11,402 nucleotides of DNA from Herminiimonas sp. (GCA_014377155.1 JACMQD010000021.1:1-11402), one strand, 5' to 3'. Shown: positions 1 to 7,234, numbered from the stretch's first letter. Numbers and translations: made by a program. The notes: generated by a model from the letters alone, not told the origin.

Positions 1-738
1 CTCGAACTCGGCGGCGTTGACATCATGCCATTCGTCGACCACGCATAGGTCGTAGTGCGGCAGGAGGCGCATGGCTTCGCGCTGGCGTCGGAAAAGCGCG
101 ATCAGGTCGCTCACGTGATCGAACCGGCTCTGCCATGCGCACTCGCCGGTATCGGCTCCGCGCTGGCGCTCGTATTCCTTGCAAATCTCGATGACTTCGG
201 TCGATTCGTCGGTGGCGTCAGCCATTTCGGCGGCGTCACGGGTATCGAATTCGAGCGTTGCTAAGGTTGCCTTCAGGCGCACCATCAGGCGAATGAAATC
301 TTCCACACGCTCGTTGTTGTCGAACGAAAAATCAAACTCGGTCGGCGTATCACTCTCGGCATAATGGCGCCAGACCGCTTCGGCCGCCTCCAGAATATGT
401 GGCCGAATCTGTTCGTCGGTATCGTAGAACACCGGCGCGTCCAGATAGCGCGCGCCGACCATGCGATTGACCTGGTCGCGGGCGAATTCCTCGATGGTCT
501 GCACCACGATTCCTTTCGGCACGCCTTCTTCGAGGAATTTTTGCTTGAGCCGCTCTTTTGCGCCTTCCGAAAAACACAGCGCAATCGCCTGCCCCGGCAC
601 GATGCCGCGCTGGCAGGCACGCTTGAGCACACAGGCCAGTACCGTGGTCTTGCCTGCACCCGCTACGGCTTCGATCATGATGACCGGATGGGTTGATTCG
701 ATGATGGCGGTTTGTTCGGCGGTGGCAATGACGGGCAT
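1..738 (-). CDS. UvrD/Rep-type superfamily 1 DNA helicase, N-terminal part (runs off left edge)
   Basis: The first 246 residues of an ATP-dependent DNA helicase of the UvrD/Rep (SF1A) class; the C-terminus lies outside the window. The Walker A loop AVAGAGKTT is at residues 24-32. The motif Ia region (ALCFSEGAKERLKQKF) starts near residue 53. A motif Ic-like TIEEFA is at 81-86, and motif II VVDEWHD is at 233-239. UvrD enzymes usually have a VDExQD-like motif II and T-x-H/S-F-A in Ic, so WH in place of QD-type residues and E in place of H are variants. The start is the ATG at 738, chosen because the PVIATAEQTAI segment fits the Q-motif position just ahead of Walker A. No clear ribosome binding site precedes it, and the frame stays open upstream. 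It probably acts in DNA repair or as an accessory helicase. The helicase class is secure; the exact subfamily is not. Confidence 0.85.
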   Translation of the reverse strand, partial: MPVIATAEQTAIIESTHPVIMIEAVAGAGKTTVLACVLKRACQRGIVPGQAIALCFSEGAKERLKQKFLEEGVPKGIVVQTIEEFARDQVNRMVGARYLDAPVFYDTDEQIRPHILEAAEAVWRHYAESDTPTEFDFSFDNNERVEDFIRLMVRLKATLATLEFDTRDAAEMADATDESTEVIEICKEYERQRGADTGECAWQSRFDHVSDLIALFRRQREAMRLLPHYDLCVVDEWHDVNAAEFE

Positions 739-946
739 GGTATCGATCGGCGTAAAAGTGCGGGGAATGAGACGCCGATAGTATGCCGCCGAAACGCTCG
801 GCGACCGGACGCACTGTCGCGATCGAAGCGTAATCTGCTTCGCGCCGTTGCGGGAAATTATTTGCTGAGGGGAGGTTGTTGCAGGAAGAAAATGCGAGGG
901 CAGGCACCGTCATCGAATGTAACGCCGGTGCCGGTCGAACCGAACC

Positions 947-1231
947 TTATTTCGGCTTGAAATGCACCGGGCTCATGCGGAATTTTTCACGGCGGTCACC
1001 CATCATGTCGCGCAGTTCCTTCAAGCTCAGGTCAGTCACCTCGTGCATACGCAGCAGCAGCGAGGCGCCGACCGGCAGCCGGCGATGGCGGATCTTGCTG
1101 ATGACCGGCGGGGCTACTTCAAGCGAGCGGGACAGGGCGGCATCATTTTTCAGATGCAGTTTTTCGATGATGCGATCGAGAAGGTTGTTTGGATCGTACG
1201 ATTCGCTTTGCAAGCGTGGTTCGGTGTTCAT
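947..1231 (-). CDS. small Cro/C1-type helix-turn-helix protein (94 aa)
   Basis: A small cytoplasmic DNA-binding protein. Residues about 25-77 form a Cro/C1-like helix-turn-helix: a helix with NDAALSRSLEVA, a turn, then the recognition segment PPVISKIRHRRLP, followed by a helix-rich dimer-like part ending DLRDMMGDRR-type sequence. There is no sensor domain, signal peptide or membrane segment. The second possible ATG (1231) is preferred over the ATG at 1237, because the Shine-Dalgarno AAGGAA (1239-1244) is 7 nt away from it and only about 1 nt from the other. I associate very similar short proteins with Oxalobacteraceae genomes, usually annotated as hypothetical or XRE-type. It stands alone, with 208 bp before the helicase. 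Its upstream region carries a sigma-54-type promoter and an upstream motif shared with the PEP-CTERM gene, so it may be a regulator inside that regulon. Its target is unknown. Confidence 0.85.
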   Translation of the reverse strand: MNTEPRLQSESYDPNNLLDRIIEKLHLKNDAALSRSLEVAPPVISKIRHRRLPVGASLLLRMHEVTDLSLKELRDMMGDRREKFRMSPVHFKPK

Positions 1232-1345
1232 GTGCATGTTCCTTGAGATTATGTTGACTGTTGGCCGCACAAACGCGGGCGAAGAACACAGTTCGACGAC
1301 AATACGGTTTACTTGATGTCCAGACAGGACGAGTAATGTAGCTAT

Positions 1346-1361
1346 AGCAATACATGTGCCA
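1346..1361 (-). promoter_or_regulatory. candidate sigma-54 (-24/-12) promoter of the HTH gene
   Basis: Read on the minus strand the sequence is TGGCACATGTATTGCT. It matches the RpoN consensus TGGCAC-N5-TTGCW at every conserved position with exact spacing. Transcription would start near 1335, about 104 nt ahead of the HTH start codon. Sequence further upstream (1362-1435) is AT-rich, as is usual where DNA must bend towards a bound activator. The base match is seen directly; promoter function is inferred. Confidence 0.6.
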
Positions 1362-1424
1362 CCAAGAATTTATCTTTAAGAAACAAGCACTTGACGATTT
1401 TAAGCAATTTCATAAGACAGACAC

Positions 1425-1440
1425 TGTAAAACAATCCGAC
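1425..1440 (-). promoter_or_regulatory. candidate enhancer site, GTCGG-N5-TTTACA (copy 1)
   Basis: On the minus strand this is GTCGGATTGTTTTACA. The same split motif occurs once more in the window, at 8206-8221, again upstream of a sigma-54-like promoter and at almost the same distance (64 versus 63 bp from the TGGCAC end). That placement, roughly 90-105 bp upstream of the predicted transcript start, is typical for sigma-54 enhancer-binding proteins. The identity of the binding protein is inferred only. Confidence 0.45.
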
Positions 1441-1515
1441 TAGAAAATTTTACCTTCTCATTCGTTGCCTCTGTGCATAGCCACTAAAGCCCCCGTCCGC
1501 GCAGTGATTGATTGC

Positions 1516-4185
1516 TCATAAAGGCTTGGAACACAGCTTGAAGTCCGGATCATCGGCGTAGCGCTCAACGGTAAAGCCGAGACTGCGCATCAATCGCAGC
1601 ATCGTCGAATTATTAGCCAGCACCAGGCCTTCGATGGTCGCCAGGCCTTTGCTGCGCGCGACTTCCATGATCGACAACAAGAGGCGCGAACCCACGCCCT
1701 GGCCCGCAAAAGCATCCGCCACTGCCAATGAAAACTCGCAGCTGCTACGGTCGGCATTGGTGATATAGCGCGCCACGCCGATGATGCTGTCGGCACCGCC
1801 GCCTTCGGCTTCGGTACGACGTTCCGCGTAGACTGCGACCAACGCCATTTCTCGGTCATAGTCGATCAGCGTAAAGCGCGCCAGCATGCGCGGCGACAGT
1901 TCACGCAACGACGACGCAAAACGGAAATAGCGGCTCTCCGGCGACAAGGCGCGGGCAAATGCCTGCAACATGTCGGCATCATTCGGATGAATCGCGCGAC
2001 TGATGTAACGGCCGCCACCTGGCAACGGCCATTCGGTGTCGTGCCAGGAAGGGTAGGGCAGAATTGCCAGACGCCGGTCGTTGCCGATACCGGCGGGGGC
2101 ATGGCCGATCACGATGCGCGCATCGACTGCCAGCGCACCGTCCGCGTCGGCAATCACCGGATTGATATCCATCTCGCACAGTTGCGGCAAAGCACAGACC
2201 ATTTCCGACACCCGCAACAGCATGTGCTCGAGCGCATCGCGATCGACCGCGGGTGCTCCGCGCCATGCGTCGAGCACCACCGCTGATCGCACCCGGCCGA
2301 TCAGGCGCCGGGCGATGAACTGGTTCAGCGGCGGCAACTCCACCGCCCGGTCGGCAATCAGTTCGATCATGGTGCCCCCGGCACCGAACGCGATCACCGG
2401 CCCGAACAGCGCATCGGTGGTGACGCCGATGTAGAGTTCGCGCCCCTTGGGCTTGCCCGCCATGTTCTGCACGGTCACGCCGTTGATGCGCGCGTCCGGG
2501 CGCAGGCGTGCCACATTCGCCATCATGTCTTGCCAGGTATCACGCACCGTCACCGCGTTGCCGACGTTGAGAACGACGCCCTGTACGTCCGATTTATGCG
2601 GGATGTCGGGCGAATCGATCTTCAGCGCCACCGGATAACCGAGCTGGCTGGCGATCAGGATCGCCTCATTGGCCGAGCGGGCCAGGATCGTGCGCGTAAC
2701 CGGTACATGAAACGCCGCCAGCAACGCTTTCGACTCCATCTCGGTCAGAATTTCGCGCCGCTCCGCCAGCACGTTTTCGATCAGCAGGCGCGCGCCTTCC
2801 AGGTCTGGCTTGGGCAATGGCGACAACGGCGGTGGCGTCTGCAACAGCAACTGCTGGTTTTCGTGGAAGGCGGCAATATTGCCGAATGCATCGACTGCCG
2901 CTTCCGGCGTGCGGAAGGTAGGGATCGCGGCATTGTTGAGAATCACACGTCCTTCTGCCACCAGGTCGCCGCCCATCCAGCAGGTGATCAGTGGCTTGCC
3001 GAGCGTCGGTTGCATCTCCGCCAGCACCTGGGCGATGGCAGTCGCATCGATCCCCGGCTTGGGCGACAGAATGACGAGCATGCCGTCGCATGCCGCACCA
3101 GCGCAGGCGCCGATCACGGCGCGGTAGTGCGCCGCATCGGCGTCCTCGCCCAAGTCGATCACGCCGTCCAGCGTCGCTTCAGGCGAAACCTGCGATGTCA
3201 GTTCGGCGATCGCCTGCGCCGACAGGCTGGCAAGCTCCAGCTTGCGCTCGCTAATGCGATCGACTGCCAGCACGCCGGGGCCACCGCCGTTGCTGACCAC
3301 GGCCAGTCGCTTGCCGGCCGGACGATAGCGCGACGCCAGGCATTTGGCAGCCGAAAACAGCTGCACGAACGAATCCACCCGCACCGCACCGGCGCGCCGC
3401 AATGCGGCATCGAACACTTCATCGCTGCCGACGATGGCGCCCGAATGGGTCAGCGCAGCCTTCGCGCCCGCCGGCTTGCGGCCCGCCTTGAGCACGATCA
3501 CCGGCTTGGAAATGGCAGCGCCGCGCAGCGCGCTCATGAAATGCCGGGCGTTGCGAATGCCCTCCAGGCAGACCACGATACTGTGCGTATCGGCGTCTTC
3601 GGCCAGAAAATCCAGCACCTGAGCGACATCGACGGCCGTGTTCGGCCCCAGCGACACCACGCTCGAAAAGCCGACGCCATTCTGCCCGGCCCAATTCAGG
3701 ATCGACGATGTCAACGCGCCCGACTGCGACACCAGCGCCAGATTGCCGGCACTGGCCAGCGGCCCGAGCGCGCTGGCATTGAGGCTCTGCCGGCAACGCT
3801 GGAAACCCATCGAATTGGGGCCGAGCAAGAACATGCCGTGCTGCCGCGCGATCGCCTGCAAGCGTGCGGCCAGCCCCGTGTCGATCCCGCTCGACACGAT
3901 CAGGGCGGCCTTGCACTGGATGCGTCCCGCCACGTCGAGAGCCGCCGCCACCTGCTCCGCCGGCAACGCGATAATCGCCAGGTCGTTGCGCGACTGCGCC
4001 AGTTCGCCCAGCGTGCCACTGGTGCCGATGTCGAGATACGTGACGACGCCGGCGAAGCCGCCTTCAGCAAGATGTCGTGCCACCAGCATGCCGAGCCGGG
4101 ACTGCTCACCCGCAGGCGCGCTGCTGCCGGCGAACAAGGCGATGGTCTGGGGAGAAAATAGCGGTGTCAGATAATGCTTGTTCAT
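1516..4185 (-). CDS. PatZ-like bifunctional NDP-forming acyl-CoA synthetase / GNAT acetyltransferase fusion
   Basis: A full-length 889-residue protein of the PatZ/Pat type; the enterobacterial protein is about 886 aa. Order of domains: a CoA-binding Rossmann domain (about 1-130), succinyl-CoA-ligase-like domains (about 140-450), an ATP-grasp domain (about 480-695; SPDIPHKSDVQGV at 525-537, EMDINPVI at 671-678), and a C-terminal GNAT domain (about 715-889; QGVGSR acetyl-CoA loop at 829-834, with E817 at the position of the usual catalytic Glu). Pat enzymes acetylate lysines on metabolic enzymes such as acetyl-CoA synthetase. Here the loop THSGAIVGSD keeps a histidine (H247) where ADP-forming acyl-CoA synthetases carry the phospho-histidine. 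The enterobacterial Pat, from memory, lacks it, so the ligase half may be active. The start is the ATG at 4185, with only a weak GGA ahead. It stands alone, with no clear terminator after the stop. Confidence 0.92.
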   Translation of the reverse strand: MNKHYLTPLFSPQTIALFAGSSAPAGEQSRLGMLVARHLAEGGFAGVVTYLDIGTSGTLGELAQSRNDLAIIALPAEQVAAALDVAGRIQCKAALIVSSGIDTGLAARLQAIARQHGMFLLGPNSMGFQRCRQSLNASALGPLASAGNLALVSQSGALTSSILNWAGQNGVGFSSVVSLGPNTAVDVAQVLDFLAEDADTHSIVVCLEGIRNARHFMSALRGAAISKPVIVLKAGRKPAGAKAALTHSGAIVGSDEVFDAALRRAGAVRVDSFVQLFSAAKCLASRYRPAGKRLAVVSNGGGPGVLAVDRISERKLELASLSAQAIAELTSQVSPEATLDGVIDLGEDADAAHYRAVIGACAGAACDGMLVILSPKPGIDATAIAQVLAEMQPTLGKPLITCWMGGDLVAEGRVILNNAAIPTFRTPEAAVDAFGNIAAFHENQQLLLQTPPPLSPLPKPDLEGARLLIENVLAERREILTEMESKALLAAFHVPVTRTILARSANEAILIASQLGYPVALKIDSPDIPHKSDVQGVVLNVGNAVTVRDTWQDMMANVARLRPDARINGVTVQNMAGKPKGRELYIGVTTDALFGPVIAFGAGGTMIELIADRAVELPPLNQFIARRLIGRVRSAVVLDAWRGAPAVDRDALEHMLLRVSEMVCALPQLCEMDINPVIADADGALAVDARIVIGHAPAGIGNDRRLAILPYPSWHDTEWPLPGGGRYISRAIHPNDADMLQAFARALSPESRYFRFASSLRELSPRMLARFTLIDYDREMALVAVYAERRTEAEGGGADSIIGVARYITNADRSSCEFSLAVADAFAGQGVGSRLLLSIMEVARSKGLATIEGLVLANNSTMLRLMRSLGFTVERYADDPDFKLCSKPL

Positions 4186-4341
4186 GCGTTGTCCGGCCAG
4201 ATGATGGTTTGCCTGCTTCGACGACGCAGGAACAGGGGGATGCGCCGCGCCAGAATACGTTGAATCATTCCCGCAAGGTGGGAAATGTTCACGTTATGTC
4301 TGTTCGGTAGCGCAGCACATTGTGGACCACTATGTGCGCTT

Positions 4342-4375
4342 GCGGTTTAAAACCGCCGCGCCGATTCATGGCGGT
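4342..4375 (-). terminator. overlapping inverted repeats at the end of the VOC gene
   Basis: Two alternative hairpins overlap here. On the minus strand, ACCGCC (4375-4370) pairs with GGCGGT (4357-4352) and is followed by TTT, a terminator-like arrangement that begins inside the last codons of the VOC gene. Next to it lies the palindrome GCGGTTTAAAACCGC (4342-4356). The T-run is short, so termination is plausible but not certain. Confidence 0.4.
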
Positions 4376-4773
4376 GATGCCGCGTCCGCTTCCATGTAAA
4401 GCAGTTCCCAGATATGGCCGTCGAGGTCCTGGAAACCGTGTGCATACATGAACCCATGGTCCTGCGGCGCATTGTAGGTATTGCCGCCTGCCGCGACTGC
4501 CTTGGCGACTAAACCGTCGACCCGTGCGCGGCTTTCGGACGACAGGCAGACCAGCACTTCAGTGCTTTTGCGGGCATCGCAGAGGGCATTGGGTGTGAAG
4601 GTCTTGAACTTCGCGTGCGTCAGCAGCATGACGAAGATGCTGTCGCTGACGATCATGCAGGTAGCAGTCTCGTCGGTAAACTGAGGATTGAAAGAAAAAC
4701 CGAGGCTAGTGCAGAAGGCGACGGACTCGTCCAGATTCCTGACCGGCAAATTGACGAAGATTTGAGTCGGCAT
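4366..4773 (-). CDS. VOC (glyoxalase/bleomycin-resistance fold) family protein
   Basis: A 135-residue cytoplasmic protein with the vicinal oxygen chelate fold. It opens with a first-strand motif, QIFVNLPVRNLDESVAF (residues 4-20), then the GFSFNPQFTDET segment, and ends with DLDGHIWELLYM (117-128), where E123 is the usual metal-ligand position of the second beta-alpha-beta module. Members of this fold act as metal-dependent lyases, isomerases, dioxygenases or drug-binding proteins. This short subgroup is commonly annotated only as a VOC or glyoxalase-like protein, and no substrate can be read from the sequence. Start ATG at 4773, with AAGGAA 5 nt upstream. It appears monocistronic: about 250 bp separate it from the next minus-strand gene, and hairpins follow its stop codon. 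Confidence 0.88.
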   Translation of the reverse strand: MPTQIFVNLPVRNLDESVAFCTSLGFSFNPQFTDETATCMIVSDSIFVMLLTHAKFKTFTPNALCDARKSTEVLVCLSSESRARVDGLVAKAVAAGGNTYNAPQDHGFMYAHGFQDLDGHIWELLYMEADAASPP

Positions 4774-4953
4774 GTCGGTTCCTTTTTGAGGTCTTGCGCG
4801 TGGACAGTTGCAGGGAGATTCTAAACCTTGTGGCGGCGTGGGTGATTGGCGTCTATGGCGTGTTGCGATTTTATGGCCTTCAAATGAGTCGGGGTATCGT
4901 CACGGTAGATTGCGTAGGGAAGGAAATTGTCCGTCCCTAGAAAGCTCGTTGCC

Positions 4954-5000
4954 GGCGCCATCCTTTTCTTAAAAACGTGAGAAAAATAAGGATGGTCGCC
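4954..5000 (-). terminator. hairpin downstream of the secreted protein gene
   Basis: CCATCCTT (4958-4965) and AAGGATGG (4988-4995) form a perfect 8-bp inverted repeat. GGCG (4954-4957) and CGCC (4997-5000) extend it past a one-base bulge. It begins 20 nt after the stop codon of the gene ending at 5020. The loop is AT-rich, but no T-run follows the stem, so it may end transcription or protect the 3' end. Confidence 0.45.
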
Positions 5001-5019
5001 AGACGTCATCAGCCGGTGC

Positions 5020-5505
5020 TTATTTGGTACCGCGTTTGATAGCCTCTTGCAGCATAGAGACAGCAGCTAGCTCGGATGCGTTCTTTCCATAGACAACCAC
5101 GACGAAGGCTTTGTCCCCCACAATCGCACCAGCCGACCAGCCCGAGTCCGGTGCAACCCAGGCTTTCTTACCGACAGACGGAAGGCGCTTGAAACCCTTC
5201 ACCTCGTTAGGCTCCGGGAAGTAATTAGGCGGGACAACGCTCACCGTCGCCCAGGCCTCGTACTCTTTGTAGCTCCAGCGGCAGCCAGCACCGCCGCTAT
5301 TGTTTTGTCCGGGCCCAACAGGCATTCCTACGTAGGCAGCCACCTCCGCTCGGGTGAACAGCTTGCATTGCGGGTTGGCTGCAGCCGAACCTTTCGCATC
5401 CCCGGTGAGCTGATCTTTGAGCGTATTGGGGTTAGTCTGCGCCAGACTCGCTGCTGCTGTACATAGCAGCGCCAGGACAATACCGGTAGCAGTCAAATAG
5501 CGCAT
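5020..5505 (-). CDS. secreted two-cysteine protein of unknown function (161 aa)
   Basis: An exported protein. Residues 1-22 are a clear Sec signal peptide (MRYL start, hydrophobic core IVLALLCTAAA, likely cleavage SLA^Q after residue 22), so the mature protein is periplasmic or extracellular. The mature part has two cysteines, C47 in CKLFTRAEVAAYVG and C75 in AGCRWSY, which could form a disulfide. The pattern of a Cys, a T-x-x-E-V helix, then C-x-W resembles DUF3558-like domains, but I cannot confirm family membership. Start: the ATG at 5505 has GGAG 6 nt upstream. The neighbouring ATG at 5511 has no usable spacing, and longer in-frame extensions would bury the signal peptide. It is likely transcribed alone, with a direct-repeat motif upstream and a hairpin downstream. 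No function is assigned. Confidence 0.8.
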   Translation of the reverse strand: MRYLTATGIVLALLCTAAASLAQTNPNTLKDQLTGDAKGSAAANPQCKLFTRAEVAAYVGMPVGPGQNNSGGAGCRWSYKEYEAWATVSVVPPNYFPEPNEVKGFKRLPSVGKKAWVAPDSGWSAGAIVGDKAFVVVVYGKNASELAAVSMLQEAIKRGTK

Positions 5506-5553
5506 TTCCATCTCCGATTCAAATATGAAATCGTTGCAGCATCGCGTTTGTTG

Positions 5554-5582
5554 ATGACAGCCCAATGCGGCGTCATGACAGC
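5554..5582 (-). repeat. two direct copies of an 8-mer, 21 bp apart, upstream of the secreted protein gene
   Basis: GCTGTCAT (minus strand) occurs at 5582-5575 and 5561-5554, exactly 21 bp start to start, or two helical turns. The copies lie about 50-80 bp upstream of the start codon at 5505, where an activator or repressor could bind two adjacent sites on one DNA face. The repeat is observed; its role is a guess. Confidence 0.35.
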
Positions 5583-6213
5583 GGCTGCATAATTGCACAC
5601 GATGTTTCCAATGACGTCCGACGTCAAAATGAAACCGCGCCGTTCCGTCCTGCGCTTGCACGAGTCGGTGGCCACGGCGCTGATCGACTTCAGTACAACA
5701 TATTTGGATGCGATTGCGTTGCGACAGATCAGCTATGGCGAAACATATCGGACCTGTCCGTTGCCGCTTCGCATGTCACTGGCTTGGGTACACGCGGTGG
5801 GGAAGCAGCCCATAGCATCAACTGCCTGACAGCTGTTGCAGTGCTATTCACAGAACGTGGCGCAAGGGTGTCTTTTCAGGTAGTGGTTGTTATGTTGTTG
5901 TTATTGAAAACAGACGGTGAGCCTCGTTCAATAACCAGAACGCTCTGTAGTTGCACTTAGAAATAAAACGGGGCCGGGAACGGCGTGCTCAGGCAGTGGC
6001 TCGAGCTTGTTTTTAAGGTGCAGCTTTACGACGGATGGGTTGTACTCGCGGCTAGGCGCGACTGCGATAGGGACATCAATCTCCCGACAACGACGCGCAT
6101 GGCGCTTCGTTGTCGGGCGAGGACAGCCCAAGCGCTAGCTACGACGCCTGGCACATAGTGCAAAAACCAGCGGCCCCAGTCAAATACGAAAAAATTTCCG
6201 AAACAAAGGAAAG
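5583..6213. other. gene-poor stretch with no convincing gene
   Basis: About 630 bp without a recognisable gene. A plus-strand frame is open from a TTG at 5593, or an internal ATG at 5629, to 5829 (66-78 residues). It has fair codon choice in its first half but no ribosome binding site and no known motif. A minus-strand frame of 67 codons (5928-6131) contains protein-like sequence (EIDVPIAVAPSREYNPSVV) but no clear start signal. Around 5882-5912 there is a TTG/TTA-rich low-complexity patch. The strong hairpin at 6083-6117 is listed separately. The stretch reads like degraded remnants rather than working genes. Confidence 0.4.
6083..6117. repeat. strong perfect inverted repeat (11 bp arms plus inner stem)
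   Basis: CCCGACAACGA (6083-6093) and TCGTTGTCGGG (6107-6117) are perfect complements. Inside, after one C-T mismatch, GCGC (6095-6098) pairs with GCGC (6102-6105) around the three-base loop ATG. Neither side is followed by a T-run, so it is not a standard intrinsic terminator. Only one copy exists in the window. It could be a REP-like dispersed repeat or a leftover recombination structure. Confidence 0.7.
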
Positions 6214-6534
6214 TTAGATCATGTCTGCCGCGTTGACAGCCGCATGACGGTCGGGCCCCTCAGCGTTAGCAAAAGGTTGCGTGGGTCCTTGTATCCGTTG
6301 TTGAGCTTCCGCCGCTTGGTCCTTACTTCGTGTCGCTTCTTCAATAAGTTTTCCAAGACCCGAAGCGTTAACAGGCCCGCGTTCAATTCCGCCTTGTTTT
6401 TCGTCATCGGCAGCACCGGCCTCGGCATTTTCGGCGGCTTCCGGTTCTTGATAATCCTCTAGCTCTGGAAAGTCTCCGATGCCTGTACCACTGCGTATGG
6501 AATCTATTGCTCCTGACGTATTAAATTCTCCGTT
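6214..6534 (-). pseudogene. acidic open frame lacking a start codon (probable 3' remnant)
   Basis: A 106-codon frame bounded upstream by a TAA (6535-6537) and ending at TAA 6214-6216. It contains no ATG, GTG or TTG near its 5' end. The composition is convincingly coding, with G-rich first codon positions and an acidic, Ala/Glu/Gln-rich product. The product reads SGTGIGDFPELEDYQEPEAA, then a probable amphipathic helix (SGLGKLIEEATRSKDQAAE), then a Gln/Pro/Asn-rich tail ending AADMI. It looks like the disordered C-terminal tail of a larger protein whose front end has been deleted. I do not recognise the parent family. The complementary plus-strand frame encodes a hydrophobic product that I take to be its shadow. 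Confidence 0.4.
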
Positions 6535-6537
6535 TTA

Positions 6538-7177
6538 GCTGTGCGACGAAAAATTGTCGTCGTGAACATAGGGGACAAATAGCAATGTACAGTTCCGTTG
6601 TTAAAATTTTTTGTTCAATCCTGCCCTGTTTCCAAGACTTGGCATCATTACTCAAGGCGCAACCGGCGCAGCCGGATTTCCAGCATTCGCAGGCAGCGAT
6701 ACCGATACCGAGCACGCCATCGTCTTGTCTAGGAATGGCATCAAGCAAGCACGGATACTGCTGAAATTGTGTGTGCTTTTGTGGGTACGGTATGAGACCG
6801 CTATCCTGGTTTTATTTTGGGATGCGAATCGTTCGTTGCGCAAGGTAACCGGTAATGGCACCCCGCGATTAAATGGCTTGACCGTTAAAGCGTTTAAGCG
6901 CTGCGTCGGCTTGAGCGCGACCGATGAATAGGGACGTTTTCAACGCATGGCAAAGGGCTGAAGGGCGCTCGAATGAATAGTGCGAGTAATTGAAAGCGAT
7001 CAGTCTCTAAGACTGTACGACCGGCACGAAACACGGAAGCCGCATGGCATAAGAATACCAGCGCGGGACGGCCGACGTGTATCGAAAAGAGCTTGGTTGG
7101 CGACCGCCATACCCGCCTGGTCTGATGAAATGGGCGCAGCGACCGTACGGACAGGATTTATATCAAGATCTGGATTG
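6538..7177. other. gene-poor stretch, likely decayed
   Basis: About 640 bp with no gene I can name. A plus-strand frame from a TTG at 6611 to TAG 6929-6931 (106 residues) has reasonable codon choice (GATGAAGFPAFAGSDTDTEH, then a hydrophobic patch) but no ribosome binding site. A minus frame (6652-6861) covers the same DNA. A small inverted repeat (CGACGA 6544-6549, TCGTCG 6557-6562) sits at the left edge. Base composition shifts locally without any clear boundary such as terminal inverted repeats or a target duplication. Confidence 0.35.
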
Positions 7178-7217
7178 CATCTGCGAGCGTTTCACTGTGA
7201 CGACTGCTCGCAGAAGC
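7178..7217 (-). terminator. hairpin downstream of the PEP-CTERM gene
   Basis: TCTGCGAGC (7180-7188) and GCTCGCAGA (7206-7214) are perfect 9-bp complements. After an A-A mismatch two further GC pairs extend the stem. It starts about 20 nt after the stop codon at 7235. The 17-nt loop contains a smaller self-complementary TCACTGTGA. No T-run follows, so it is either a weak or assisted terminator, or a 3'-end stabiliser. Confidence 0.5.
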
Positions 7218-7234
7218 GGGACTACCCCGGCATT

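Noticed and set aside
350..913. 187-codon minus-strand frame over the helicase start
   Set aside because: Overlaps the helicase in another frame; the helicase frame has clear Walker and motif II sequences, while this product is low-complexity basic.
1391..1416. Plus-strand TTGACG/CATAAG promoter-like pair
   Set aside because: Spacing is only 14 bp and no plus-strand gene follows.
2530..4161. 543-codon open frame on the plus strand
   Set aside because: It lies entirely antisense to the PatZ-like gene. Its product is rich in Arg, His and Gln with no recognisable domain, as expected for a shadow frame in GC-rich DNA.
4821..5009. 62-codon minus-strand frame
   Set aside because: Covers the hairpin after the secreted protein gene, has no ribosome binding site and no coding character.
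6083..6117. Intrinsic terminator or integron attC site
   Set aside because: No T-run on either strand, and no GTTRRRY/RYYYAAC core pair flanking the palindrome.
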